Positions 1 to 15,734 of a stretch of 64,000 bases of DNA are shown one piece after another. This DNA is from Calliphora vicina (lineage: Eukaryota; Arthropoda; Insecta; Diptera; Calliphoridae), in assembly GCF_958450345.1 (NCBI RefSeq), contig NW_027052609.1:1-64000 (forward strand), given 5' to 3'. The position numbers and the translations under genes are program-made. The stretch's first letter is position 1. Every line of letters begins with the position of its first letter. The notes under the pieces are model-generated. The model saw nothing but the letters and a program-made list of their open reading frames with translations. It was not told the DNA's origin and did not search any database.

Positions 1-3000
1 TACATACATACATACATACATACATACATACATACATACATACATACATACATACATACATACATACATACATACATACATACATACATACATACATACA
101 TACATACATACATACATACATACATACATACATACATACATACATACATACATACATACATACATACATACATACATACATACATACATACATACATACA
201 TACATACATACATACATACATACATACATACATACATACATACATACATACATACATACATACATACATACATACATACATACATACATACATACATACA
301 TACATACATACATACATACATACATACATACATACATACATACATACATACATACATACATACATACATACATACATACATACATACATACATACATACA
401 TACATACATACATACATACATACATACATACATACATACATACATACATACATACATACATACATACATACATACATACATACATACATACATACATACA
501 TACATACATACATACATACATACATACATACATACATACATACATACATACATACATACATACATACATACATACATACATACATACATACATACATACA
601 TACATACATACATACATACATACATACATACATACATACATACATACATACATACATACATACATACATACATACATACATACATACATACATACATACA
701 TACATACATACATACATACATACATACATACATACATACATACATACATACATACATACATACATACATACATACATACATACATACATACATACATACA
801 TACATACATACATACATACATACATACATACATACATACATACATACATACATACATACATACATACATACATACATACATACATACATACATACATACA
901 TACATACATACATACATACATACATACATACATACATACATACATACATACATACATACATACATACATACATACATACATACATACATACATACATACA
1001 TACATACATACATACATACATACATACATACATACATACATACATACATACATACATACATACATACATACATACATACATACATACATACATACATACA
1101 TACATACATACATACATACATACATACATACATACATACATACATACATACATACATACATACATACATACATACATACATACATACATACATACATACA
1201 TACATACATACATACATACATACATACATACATACATACATACATACATACATACATACATACATACATACATACATACATACATACATACATACATACA
1301 TACATACATACATACATACATACATACATACATACATACATACATACATACATACATACATACATACATACATACATACATACATACATACATACATACA
1401 TACATACATACATACATACATACATACATACATACATACATACATACATACATACATACATACATACATACATACATACATACATACATACATACATACA
1501 TACATACATACATACATACATACATACATACATACATACATACATACATACATACATACATACATACATACATACATACATACATACATACATACATACA
1601 TACATACATACATACATACATACATACATACATACATACATACATACATACATACATACATACATACATACATACATACATACATACATACATACATACA
1701 TACATACATACATACATACATACATACATACATACATACATACATACATACATACATACATACATACATACATACATACATACATACATACATACATACA
1801 TACATACATACATACATACATACATACATACATACATACATACATACATACATACATACATACATACATACATACATACATACATACATACATACATACA
1901 TACATACATACATACATACATACATACATACATACATACATACATACATACATACATACATACATACATACATACATACATACATACATACATACATACA
2001 TACATACATACATACATACATACATACATACATACATACATACATACATACATACATACATACATACATACATACATACATACATACATACATACATACA
2101 TACATACATACATACATACATACATACATACATACATACATACATACATACATACATACATACATACATACATACATACATACATACATACATACATACA
2201 TACATACATACATACATACATACATACATACATACATACATACATACATACATACATACATACATACATACATACATACATACATACATACATACATACA
2301 TACATACATACATACATACATACATACATACATACATACATACATACATACATACATACATACATACATACATACATACATACATACATACATACATACA
2401 TACATACATACATACATACATACATACATACATACATACATACATACATACATACATACATACATACATACATACATACATACATACATACATACATACA
2501 TACATACATACATACATACATACATACATACATACATACATACATACATACATACATACATACATACATACATACATACATACATACATACATACATACA
2601 TACATACATACATACATACATACATACATACATACATACATACATACATACATACATACATACATACATACATACATACATACATACATACATACATACA
2701 TACATACATACATACATACATACATACATACATACATACATACATACATACATACATACATACATACATACATACATACATACATACATACATACATACA
2801 TACATACATACATACATACATACATACATACATACATACATACATACATACATACATACATACATACATACATACATACATACATACATACATACATACA
2901 TACATACATACATACATACATACATACATACATACATACATACATACATACATACATACATACATACATACATACATACATACATACATACATACATACA

Positions 3001-6000
3001 TACATACATACATACATACATACATACATACATACATACATACATACATACATACATACATACATACATACATACATACATACATACATACATACATACA
3101 TACATACATACATACATACATACATACATACATACATACATACATACATACATACATACATACATACATACATACATACATACATACATACATACATACA
3201 TACATACATACATACATACATACATACATACATACATACATACATACATACATACATACATACATACATACATACATACATACATACATACATACATACA
3301 TACATACATACATACATACATACATACATACATACATACATACATACATACATACATACATACATACATACATACATACATACATACATACATACATACA
3401 TACATACATACATACATACATACATACATGACATACATACATACATACATACATACATACATACATACATACATACATACATACATACATACATACATAC
3501 ATACATACATACATACATACATACATACATACATACATACATACATACATACATACATACATACATACATACATACATACATACATACATACATACATAC
3601 ATACATACATACATACATACATACATACATACATACATACATACATACATACATACATACATACATACATACATACATACATACATACATACATACATAC
3701 ATACATACATACATACATACATACATACATACATACATACATACATACATACATACATACATACATACATACATACATACATACATACATACATACATAC
3801 ATACATACATACATACATACATACATACATACATACATACATACATACATACATACATACATACATACATACATACATACATACATACATACATACATAC
3901 ATACATACATACATACATACATACATACATACATACATACATACATACATACATACATACATACATACATACATACATACATACATACATACATACATAC
4001 ATACATACATACATACATACATACATACATACATACATACATACATACATACATACATACATACATACATACATACATACATACATACATACATACATAC
4101 ATACATACATACATACATACATACATACATACATACATACATACATACATACATACATACATACATACATACATACATACATACATACATACATACATAC
4201 ATACATACATACATACATACATACATACATACATACATACATACATACATACATACATACATACATACATACATACATACATACATACATACATACATAC
4301 ATACATACATACATACATACATACATACATACATACATACATACATACATACATACATACATACATACATACATACATACATACATACATACATACATAC
4401 ATACATACATACATACATACATACATACATACATACATACATACATACATACATACATACATACATACATACATACATACATACATACATACATACATAC
4501 ATACATACATACATACATACATACATACATACATACATACATACATACATACATACATACATACATACATACATACATACATACATACATACATACATAC
4601 ATACATACATACATACATACATACATACATACATACATACATACATACATACATACATACATACATACATACATACATACATACATACATACATACATAC
4701 ATACATACATACATACATACATACATACATACATACATACATACATACATACATACATACATACATACATACATACATACATACATACATACATACATAC
4801 ATACATACATACATACATACATACATACATACATACATACATACATACATACATACATACATACATACATACATACATACATACATACATACATACATAC
4901 ATACATACATACATACATACATACATACATACATACATACATACATACATACATACATACATACATACATACATACATACATACATACATACATACATAC
5001 ATACATACATACATACATACATACATACATACATACATACATACATACATACATACATACATACATACATACATACATACATACATACATACATACATAC
5101 ATACATACATACATACATACATACATACATACATACATACATACATACATACATACATACATACATACATACATACATACATACATACATACATACATAC
5201 ATACATACATACATACATACATACATACATACATACATACATACATACATACATACATACATACATACATACATACATACATACATACATACATACATAC
5301 ATACATACATACATACATACATACATACATACATACATACATACATACATACATACATACATACATACATACATACATACATACATACATACATACATAC
5401 ATACATACATACATACATACATACATACATACATACATACATACATACATACATACATACATACATACATACATACATACATACATACATACATACATAC
5501 ATACATACATACATACATACATACATACATACATACATACATACATACATACATACATACATACATACATACATACATACATACATACATACATACATAC
5601 ATACATACATACATACATACATACATACATACATACATACATACATACATACATACATACATACATACATACATACATACATACATACATACATACATAC
5701 ATACATACATACATACATACATACATACATACATACATACATACATACATACATACATACATACATACATACATACATACATACATACATACATACATAC
5801 ATACATACATACATACATACATACATACATACATACATACATACATACATACATACATACATACATACATACATACATACATACATACATACATACATAC
5901 ATACATACATACATACATACATACATACATACATACATACATACATACATACATACATACATACATACATACATACATACATACATACATACATACATAC

Positions 6001-9000
6001 ATACATACATACATACATACATACATACATACATACATACATACATACATACATACATACATACATACATACATACATACATACATACATACATACATAC
6101 ATACATACATACATACATACATACATACATACATACATACATACATACATACATACATACATACATACATACATACATACATACATACATACATACATAC
6201 ATACATACATACATACATACATACATACATACATACATACATACATACATACATACATACATACATACATACATACATACATACATACATACATACATAC
6301 ATACATACATACATACATACATACATACATACATACATACATACATACATACATACATACATACATACATACATACATACATACATACATACATACATAC
6401 ATACATACATACATACATACATACATACATACATACATACATACATACATACATACATACATACATACATACATACATACATACATACATACATACATAC
6501 ATACATACATACATACATACATACATACATACATACATACATACATACATACATACATACATACATACATACATACATACATACATACATACATACATAC
6601 ATACATACATACATACATACATACATACATACATACATACATACATACATACATACATACATACATACATACATACATACATACATACATACATACATAC
6701 ATACATACATACATACATACATACATACATACATACATACATACATACATACATACATACATACATACATACATACATACATACATACATACATACATAC
6801 ATACATACATACATACATACATACATACATACATACATACATACATACATACATACATACATACATACATACATACATACATACATACATACATACATAC
6901 ATACATACATACATACATACATACATACATACATACATACATACATACATACATACATACATACATACATACATACATACATACATACATACATACATAC
7001 ATACATACATACATACATACATACATACATACATACATACATACATACATACATACATACATACATACATACATACATACATACATACATACATACATAC
7101 ATACATACATACATACATACATACATACATACATACATACATACATACATACATACATACATACATACATACATACATACATACATACATACATACATAC
7201 ATACATACATACATACATACATACATACATACATACATACATACATACATACATACATACATACATACATACATACATACATACATACATACATACATAC
7301 ATACATACATACATACATACATACATACATACATACATACATACATACATACATACATACATACATACATACATACATACATACATACATACATACATAC
7401 ATACATACATACATACATACATACATACATACATACATACATACATACATACATACATACATACATACATACATACATACATACATACATACATACATAC
7501 ATACATACATACATACATACATACATACATACATACATACATACATACATACATACATACATACATACATACATACATACATACATACATACATACATAC
7601 ATACATACATACATACATACATACATACATACATACATACATACATACATACATACATACATACATACATACATACATACATACATACATACATACATAC
7701 ATACATACATACATACATACATACATACATACATACATACATACATACATACATACATACATACATACATACATACATACATACATACATACATACATAC
7801 ATACATACATACATACATACATACATACATACATACATACATACATACATACATACATACATACATACATACATACATACATACATACATACATACATAC
7901 ATACATACATACATACATACATACATACATACATACATACATACATACATACATACATACATACATACATACATACATACATACATACATACATACATAC
8001 ATACATACATACATACATACATACATACATACATACATACATACATACATACATACATACATACATACATACATACATACATACATACATACATACATAC
8101 ATACATACATACATACATACATACATACATACATACATACATACATACATACATACATACATACATACATACATACATACATACATACATACATACATAC
8201 ATACATACATACATACATACATACATACATACATACATACATACATACATACATACATACATACATACATACATACATACATACATACATACATACATAC
8301 ATACATACATACATACATACATACATACATACATACATACATACATACATACATACATACATACATACATACATACATACATACATACATACATACATAC
8401 ATACATACATACATACATACATACATACATACATACATACATACATACATACATACATACATACATACATACATACATACATACATACATACATACATAC
8501 ATACATACATACATACATACATACATACATACATACATACATACATACATACATACATACATACATACATACATACATACATACATACATACATACATAC
8601 ATACATACATACATACATACATACATACATACATACATACATACATACATACATACATACATACATACATACATACATACATACATACATACATACATAC
8701 ATACATACATACATACATACATACATACATACATACATACATACATACATACATACATACATACATACATACATACATACATACATACATACATACATAC
8801 ATACATACATACATACATACATACATACATACATACATACATACATACATACATACATACATACATACATACATACATACATACATACATACATACATAC
8901 ATACATACATACATACATACATACATACATACATACATACATACATACATACATACATACATACATACATACATACATACATACATACATACATACATAC

Positions 9001-10108
9001 ATACATACATACATACATACATACATACATACATACATACATACATACATACATACATACATACATACATACATACATACATACATACATACATACATAC
9101 ATACATACATACATACATACATACATACATACATACATACATACATACATACATACATACATACATACATACATACATACATACATACATACATACATAC
9201 ATACATACATACATACATACATACATACATACATACATACATACATACATACATACATACATACATACATACATACATACATACATACATACATACATAC
9301 ATACATACATACATACATACATACATACATACATACATACATACATACATACATACATACATACATACATACATACATACATACATACATACATACATAC
9401 ATACATACATACATACATACATACATACATACATACATACATACATACATACATACATACATACATACATACATACATACATACATACATACATACATAC
9501 ATACATACATACATACATACATACATACATACATACATACATACATACATACATACATACATACATACATACATACATACATACATACATACATACATAC
9601 ATACATACATACATACATACATACATACATACATACATACATACATACATACATACATACATACATACATACATACATACATACATACATACATACATAC
9701 ATACATACATACATACATACATACATACATACATACATACATACATACATACATACATACATACATACATACATACATACATACATACATACATACATAC
9801 ATACATACATACATACATACATACATACATACATACATACATACATACATACATACATACATACATACATACATACATACATACATACATACATACATAC
9901 ATACATACATACATACATACATACATACATACATACATACATACATACATACATACATACATACATACATACATACATACATACATACATACATACATAC
10001 ATACATACATACATACATACATACATACATACATACATACATACATACATACATACATACATACATACATACATACATACATACATACATACATACATAC
10101 ATACATAC
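1..10108. repeat. (TACA)n microsatellite, about 10.1 kb, left array
   Basis: About 2,527 tandem copies of TACA run in from beyond the left edge. The only departure I saw is one extra G at 3430, which shifts phase but leaves perfect repeat on both sides. The unit strictly alternates pyrimidine and purine. None of the repeat's codons in any of the six frames is a stop (plus strand cycles Tyr-Ile-His-Thr, minus strand cycles Cys-Met-Tyr-Val), so the 2,238-codon open frame at 3428-10144 is an artefact and not a gene. The array is interrupted at 10109 by a Gypsy element and resumes in the same phase at 16844. True length depends on how well the assembly resolved it. Confidence 0.98.
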
Positions 10109-11216
10109 TGTAACGACACGTTTTTCCGCTGGTTGCCGGGGTAGTCTCAGCGGAGTCCAGGGTCGTATTGTTGTCTTGATTGAAGAGAAACCACAAAGTT
10201 CTCCTATGTCGTCTCAGTAAAGAGAATAAAAGACGTAGTTCTCTTAAACGTTATAATACGTATCACTTTATTTTAATTTTACAAATAACACAAAAACTCA
10301 ATCTAGAGTAACGCCAACTGTCTGAGTGGAGCCACGGGAAGCAAGGTAGCAACTAGTCAGTCGTGCTGAGATAAAATCTGCTGGCGACGACGCTGTTGGG
10401 CTAAAGTAACAAGCGACTATTGGGACTTGCCTACACCACGTCGCTAACGTCGTAGGTGTCGGACAAGAGTGTCACAAGATAGAGGTATAACCTCTGGATG
10501 TACCACTGGTTTCCCACTAGTGCCTCTTAGAATAGCCAATTAGTTGTACCCTGGTGAGCTAGATCAATAAGCTACTATTGGGACTTGCCTACACCACGTC
10601 GCTAACGTCGTAGGTGTCGGACAAGAGTGTTACAAAGTAGAGGTATAACCTCTGGATGTACCACTGGTTTCCCACTAGTGCCTATTAGAATAGCCAATTA
10701 GTCTTAAAATGCCTCTATTGGGACTTGTTTACACCACGTCGCTAACGTCGTAAGTGTCGGACAAGAGTGTTACAAGGTAGAGGTATAACCTCTGGATGTA
10801 CCACTGGTTTCCCACTAGTTGCCTTTTAAAGCTAACCAATTAGTTAGTACTACTCGTCGCTAACGTCGAGTGGTTCTTACCGCTTGGCCTCCTGCTGGCA
10901 GACTGACTTCAATTTCACAGTGTGCCTTCTTTTATACCCGTGTCGGACAACTAAGTGACTACAACCATCGTTGGTAACGATCGTACTATGGTACTTTTAT
11001 TACATTCTGCATGGTTGTATTTTGGGGTAGTGATATTAAATTGACTCTCTTATTTACCAACAGATGGCGTACTCATATAAATGAAACCGTTAAATTTAAA
11101 TACATAAAACAAATAAAATAATCAGATTAAAACTAAACATAAAATAAAATATATATAAAATAATAAAATTAATATTTAATGGTGGCAAAAACAAGTTTAC
11201 GACTTTTGTCGTTACA
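10109..11216 (-). repeat. Gypsy-1 3' LTR
   Basis: 1,108 bp, identical to the right LTR except at 11031 as far as I can compare by eye. Because the element is read on the minus strand this is its 3' LTR. It is bounded by TGTAACGACA on the left and its complement on the right. The polypurine tract abuts it at 11217. It contains three related tandem units starting at 10417, 10575 and 10715. Confidence 0.95.
10267..10272 (-). terminator. Candidate poly(A) signal in Gypsy-1 3' LTR
   Basis: AATAAA on the minus strand inside the 3' LTR, about 660 bases downstream of the TATAAAAG box of the same LTR in transcript direction. Retroelement LTRs carry a poly(A) signal in R; the exact cleavage site is not visible. 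The twin copy lies at 15894-15899 in the 5' LTR. Confidence 0.4.
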
Positions 11217-11236
11217 CTATCCCCTTCCTTCCCCTT
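11217..11236 (-). other. Gypsy-1 polypurine tract
   Basis: On the minus strand this reads AAGGGGAAGGAAGGGG followed by ATAG directly at the start of the 3' LTR. A purine run at this place primes plus-strand DNA synthesis in LTR retrotransposons. The position and composition fit exactly. Confidence 0.9.
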
Positions 11237-11324
11237 GTGGAATTACGGGTTGAGCGATCGTATGCGTGTAGGTAGCGTACTTGAGACATCAATATTCGAT
11301 AACATTTCACATCAATGATTTTCA

Positions 11325-11600
11325 TCAATCGTTATTGTTTGTGGGACTTCTGGACGCACAAATTCGTTTCAGGCGATCGGGAACCTGCGCCATACGTATT
11401 TGCCTGGAGCTCCACGGTATGAGAGGTGTTGTGGACATCGCTGGTGATTGTAGACTGGTGGGTGATGTCGATGAGTGATGATGCCGTATGAGTAATGTTG
11501 GTATTGATGAGGTCGGCGACATTGATGAGAGCGATGTGGGTGATGAGGTTGATGAGGTAGCTGATGATGTTGATGACGTAGCTGACGATGTTGATGACAT
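11325..11600 (-). CDS. Short Ser/Thr-rich frame directly after Gypsy-1 pol
   Basis: A 91-codon frame whose ATG overlaps the pol stop codon in the arrangement TAATG (11602-11598). The first half is a run of Ser, Thr and Ala encoded by an imperfect repeat of about 21 bp (TSSATSS-like units); the C-terminal half is unremarkable and ends in SPTNNND. No domain, membrane segment or signal peptide is visible. Gypsy-2 has a much longer Ser/Thr/Gln-rich frame in the same place, so this may be a shrunken relative. It could equally be a non-coding minisatellite that happens to be open. Confidence 0.35.
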   Translation of the reverse strand: MSSTSSATSSTSSATSSTSSPTSLSSMSPTSSIPTLLIRHHHSSTSPTSLQSPAMSTTPLIPWSSRQIRMAQVPDRLKRICASRSPTNNND

Positions 11601-14600
11601 TATTGATAGTAAGGTTTTAGTTCACTAACATGTGCTTTGCGCATGTCTTTGTTTTGCATCCCGTAGATTTCTGCAATAACGGGGGACACAAATCCCTTAA
11701 CGACATATGGTCCCCCGTACTTCGGTGCTAACTTGGCAGCAAAATTATCAATTGCTTTTGACAGTGGATGCTGCCTCACCAGGACTTGGTCCCCAATATT
11801 TGGTTTCCACCGACGACGACGTAGATTATATCGTTTTTGCTGGTTTTCTGAAGCCTTCGCTAGATTTCGTCTTACAATTCTGAACACTTCTTTTAGCTCG
11901 GTGGCTCTTTCATCGGGGGTTATATTTCGAGCTCCTGTTCCTATGGTTACCTCATCATATAAAGCCTTCGGCAGCCGCGGTTCTCTACCCTGCGTTAGAT
12001 ATGCCGGTGAGTAGCCCGTAGATTCGGAACTGCTGGTATTAATCGCAAGCATTATTTCTGGTAAGAGTTCATCCCATGTGGTATGTTGTTGACCCGAAAA
12101 CTGAGCTATGATAGTTTTTATGGTGCGGTTTGCCCTCTCTGTAGGATTTTCCTGTGGAGTATATGGGGCAGTAAACTGTTGATGCACACCAATGTCATTC
12201 AAATATTTCTTAAATATACGAGATGTGAATTGTGTTCCATTGTCGGTGACCATCATCTTTGGCACTCCATAGCGAGCCACTATACGTTCACGGAAAGCTT
12301 TAACAAGGCCCTCTGAAGTTGCTTTTCTCATTGGTACTAGTTCGCACCACTTCGAAAAGTTATCGAAGAACACTAAGAGCATGGTGTTTCCGTGCTTCGT
12401 CCTAGGTAATGGACCCACAAAATCTGCGCAAATGGTGGACCAAGGTTCATCTGGTATCCGAGTGAGCATAACTCCGGCGGGTTGTTGCTGAGAAACCTTA
12501 TATTTTTGGCAGATTTCACAATTACGAACATATCGTTTTATATCCCGGGTCATTCCCGGCCAATAATATCGACCTGCTACCTTATTAATGGTTTTTCTAA
12601 TTCCTAAGTGACCACCGGCTGCACAGTCATGATTTTCTTTTAATACCTTTTCTCTTAAGGGCGTAGCAACACATAACTTCCATGAGGTACAGTCTTCATC
12701 GTTGAACTGGCGTGAAAAGTGCTTGTACAGTTGGTCCCCTATTATGGCATAGTCTGCAAATTTATTTGGCTGATCCCGTACTTCTGCCATTCGCGCTTCC
12801 AGCCATGGACATAAAACGGGGGTTTTTGTCTGAACCATGTTGATACCCTCGACTGGCTGTCGTGATAGTGTATCTGCTACTATATTTAGTTTTCCTTTTC
12901 GATATTGAATAGAAAATTTGTATTGCTGTAGTTCGAGTGCCCATCGTGCAAGTCTTCCCGTTGGGTTGTCGATTGAATTTAACCACTTTAACGCAAGGTG
13001 GTCGGTCACGACAATGAATTCGTATCCTTCGAGATAGGGTCTCATTTTACGTATACCCCAAACAATAGCTAGACACTCTTTTTCGGTAGCTGAATAATTA
13101 TTTTCTGCTCCATTCAGACGTCGGCTGGCATACGCTATTACATTCTCTGTGCTATCGGTAGTTTGTGTCAAGACCGCACCTAGCCCATAGTCACTGGCAT
13201 CAGTTTGTAGTACGAACGTTTTTGTAAAATCTGGGCACGACAATACAGGCGCCGTTGTTAGTTTCTCTTTAAGGAGATCAAAAGCATTTTGTTGTTCTTC
13301 TCCCCACTTCCAGTGTTTGCCCTTTTTAAGCAGGCGAGTCAGTGGGTGAGAAATTGTGGCGAAGTCGGGAACAAAACGTCGATACCACGATGTGACACCT
13401 AGAAAACGACGGACTTCCTTAACATTCTTTGGTGGAAGCATTTCAGAAATAGCCGCGACCTTATCTGGATCAGTTTTAATACCATTGGTGGTCACCACAT
13501 GACCCAAATACTTCGTTTCGGTGTTAAAAAATTGGCATTTTTCTATGTTGATTCTTAATTTGGCAGATCGCAATCGTCGAAATACTTCTTTTAAGTTGGC
13601 CAAATGCTCTTCAAACGTGGACCCGATGACAATAATGTCATCTAAATATGCAAAGGCGTGGGGTTCCATATCTGCTCCTATTACGCTGTCTAACGCTCGT
13701 TGAAAGGTTGCGGGAGCCGAGTGCAAACCAAATGGCATCACCCGCCATTGATATAAACCTCTTCCGGTGACGGCGAATGCAGTATACTTTTTACTTTCTT
13801 CATCCATAGGGATCTGCCAGTAACCATCTTTTAAGTCCAGACTGCTAATAAATTTGGCATTTCGGAGGCGACTTAGTATGGTGTCTATTCGTGGTAGGGG
13901 ATAAGCATCCGGTATAGACCTTAAATTTAATTGGCGAAAATCCATGCAAGTACGCCACCTTCCGTCCTTTTTTTTAACTAAGGTGATGGGGAAGCTGTAG
14001 GGGCTACATGATGGCTCAATACATCCACGGGAAATCAACTGATTGACCTCCGCATCGATGATAGCTTGCATCGCAGGATTTCGTTGCGCGTAACGTAGTT
14101 TAATCGGTCGGTCATCTTTCATAATTATTTTATGGGTAGCAATATTTGATAGCCCATTAATCTGCTGAAACTTCGGTAGTTCTTCCGCCAAGAATTTTGA
14201 TACTTGTAGCCGTTGTCCGGGTGACAACATTTTTTTTTCATCACATTCAGTGGGCGTACATAAAATTTTAGGTATATAAACAACTTCTCTTACCTGAAGT
14301 TCTTGACTTTTATTGCAGAGGTTCATATTGTTGTTTTCCGGTTTTCTACATCCACAGTTTACTTCAAGGCCGGCACAAGTGAGAGTGGTGTTGAAGATTC
14401 GTAAGAAGTCAATCCCCAGGATGATGTCTTCTGTAGATTCTTCCATAACTAGGAAATTACATTCTGCTGAAATATTTCCTAAGGTAACCATAAATTTTGC
14501 AGCTTCCTTTATGAGTTTCTTTGACCCATCAGCTAGGAGTACATCAATGTCTACTGGTACATAAACAGGTTGGCTGGAAAATCGTTGTATTTGCTGTGGA

Positions 14601-15688
14601 GTTATGAAACTTCTAGTTGCACCGGTGTCAATAATGGTGGTGACAAAATTGTTTCCGATTAAAACAATGGCCTTTAATTTTTCATCTTCATAGAGAAGTC
14701 GTGTGCTGTTCATGGTACCTTTGTGACCTTGGACTTCGAAGTCCTTACATCGTGTGTCGTCATTACGGGAGTATGGGCTTTCAATAACCATACGATGATG
14801 AGCGCTTCGACTTTGGGGTGTGTTTGTAGGTATACTTTCTAGATCATCAGCTAATTGTAAGAGATCATCGAGGGTAGTAAAATCCTTTCTTCGGATATAC
14901 CACTGATAATCCGGCTGGGCATTACGGAAGATTCTCTCCAGTTTCTGCGCTTCTGATAGATCTGCATGTCGCATTAAATCTTGTAAGGCAAGGACATATT
15001 CCTTAAACGGTTCTCGAGCGTGTTGAGTTCTTTTACGGATTTCGTCTTCCAGCTTCTCGAAGTAGCGTGTGGGAAGGAAAAATCTATAAAAATCTTTCTT
15101 AAACAGTGACCATTTCGTCCAGTGTCGGTTATTGTTTCGTAACCAAACCAGTGCTTTCTCTTTGAATAGCTCCGGCAACACTAATGGTAACTGGTCCAGG
15201 TCGATGTTGTACATTTTTGCAAGTTCTTCCGCCCTTTCAATGAAACCTAATGGATCTCTGCCTCCATCGAACTTCAATCCCCATTTTCGTACCAGCTCTA
15301 CGACCATAATACGGCTTTCACTTGGTGCTCGTTGTGGTTCATTATGACCCGGTAATGGTATTGACAGTATCATGGCTGCTTCTGATTTATCCACTGTTTT
15401 ATTGGGAGTCTCCATTTTTACTGGTGACGTTGGCGGGATGTACGTGGCTGCGACAGGTATCTGTAATGTTGTGCCAGGGGATAGTGGAGCTGGATTATTT
15501 ATGGCATCATGTTTTGACTGCAATTCCAATAGCTCTTTCATCTCATCCTCCGTGTGATCTGTGCTCAGGAATTTTGCAAACCTCTTCCGTAATTCATCTA
15601 CGTTTCCTGTGGCATCTTTTCCAACCTGGGATAGATATTTCACTAGATCTTCCCGTTTTAGGGAGTATGCCCAGGAGGTTTTCAGCAT
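11600..15688 (-). CDS. Gypsy-1 Gag-Pol polyprotein (Gag, protease, RT, RNase H, integrase)
   Basis: One frame of 1,362 codons. I chose the ATG at 15688 because the protein from there (MLKTSWAYSL) aligns with the start of the Gypsy-2 protein; the frame is open a further 45 codons upstream through the primer-binding site into the 5' LTR. Order of domains: SAP-like helical N-terminus (about residues 5-42), retrotransposon Gag (about 130-285), aspartic protease with DTGA at 354-357, reverse transcriptase with LDLKDGYW near 617 and YLDD at 681-684, RNase H with TDASDYG at 829-835, integrase zinc finger (His 1020 and 1027, Cys 1057 and 1060) and core (Asp 1089, Asp 1149, Glu about 1184). All catalytic residues are present and no stop interrupts the frame. 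No CCHC zinc knuckle is visible in Gag. It makes the particle and copies and integrates the element. Confidence 0.95.
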   Translation of the reverse strand: MLKTSWAYSLKREDLVKYLSQVGKDATGNVDELRKRFAKFLSTDHTEDEMKELLELQSKHDAINNPAPLSPGTTLQIPVAATYIPPTSPVKMETPNKTVDKSEAAMILSIPLPGHNEPQRAPSESRIMVVELVRKWGLKFDGGRDPLGFIERAEELAKMYNIDLDQLPLVLPELFKEKALVWLRNNNRHWTKWSLFKKDFYRFFLPTRYFEKLEDEIRKRTQHAREPFKEYVLALQDLMRHADLSEAQKLERIFRNAQPDYQWYIRRKDFTTLDDLLQLADDLESIPTNTPQSRSAHHRMVIESPYSRNDDTRCKDFEVQGHKGTMNSTRLLYEDEKLKAIVLIGNNFVTTIIDTGATRSFITPQQIQRFSSQPVYVPVDIDVLLADGSKKLIKEAAKFMVTLGNISAECNFLVMEESTEDIILGIDFLRIFNTTLTCAGLEVNCGCRKPENNNMNLCNKSQELQVREVVYIPKILCTPTECDEKKMLSPGQRLQVSKFLAEELPKFQQINGLSNIATHKIIMKDDRPIKLRYAQRNPAMQAIIDAEVNQLISRGCIEPSCSPYSFPITLVKKKDGRWRTCMDFRQLNLRSIPDAYPLPRIDTILSRLRNAKFISSLDLKDGYWQIPMDEESKKYTAFAVTGRGLYQWRVMPFGLHSAPATFQRALDSVIGADMEPHAFAYLDDIIVIGSTFEEHLANLKEVFRRLRSAKLRINIEKCQFFNTETKYLGHVVTTNGIKTDPDKVAAISEMLPPKNVKEVRRFLGVTSWYRRFVPDFATISHPLTRLLKKGKHWKWGEEQQNAFDLLKEKLTTAPVLSCPDFTKTFVLQTDASDYGLGAVLTQTTDSTENVIAYASRRLNGAENNYSATEKECLAIVWGIRKMRPYLEGYEFIVVTDHLALKWLNSIDNPTGRLARWALELQQYKFSIQYRKGKLNIVADTLSRQPVEGINMVQTKTPVLCPWLEARMAEVRDQPNKFADYAIIGDQLYKHFSRQFNDEDCTSWKLCVATPLREKVLKENHDCAAGGHLGIRKTINKVAGRYYWPGMTRDIKRYVRNCEICQKYKVSQQQPAGVMLTRIPDEPWSTICADFVGPLPRTKHGNTMLLVFFDNFSKWCELVPMRKATSEGLVKAFRERIVARYGVPKMMVTDNGTQFTSRIFKKYLNDIGVHQQFTAPYTPQENPTERANRTIKTIIAQFSGQQHTTWDELLPEIMLAINTSSSESTGYSPAYLTQGREPRLPKALYDEVTIGTGARNITPDERATELKEVFRIVRRNLAKASENQQKRYNLRRRRWKPNIGDQVLVRQHPLSKAIDNFAAKLAPKYGGPYVVKGFVSPVIAEIYGMQNKDMRKAHVSELKPYYQ

Positions 15689-15716
15689 TTTCTTCTTGGT
15701 TGTTGGACAATTTAAT

Positions 15717-15734
15717 GTCCCTGCTCGGGCGCCA
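15717..15734 (-). other. Gypsy-1 primer-binding site, tRNA-Lys type
   Basis: The minus strand reads TGGCGCCCGAGCAGGGAC, one base inside the 5' LTR. It begins with TGG, as expected for pairing with a tRNA CCA end, and differs at one base from the site known to pair with tRNA-Lys(UUU). Gypsy-2 carries exactly the same 18 bases. The gag start codon lies only 28 bases downstream. Confidence 0.85.

Noticed and set aside
10105..10108. ATAC as the target duplication of Gypsy-1
   Set aside because: The repeat has period four, so ATAC on both sides is expected without any duplication. Left undecided.
3428..10144. 2,238-codon open frame of Thr-Tyr-Ile-His repeats
   Set aside because: It is simply the TACA repeat read in one phase, opened by the stray G at 3430. 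All frames are open there.
15717..15734. tRNA gene at the primer sites
   Set aside because: Only the 18-base complement of a tRNA 3' end is present; no cloverleaf around it.
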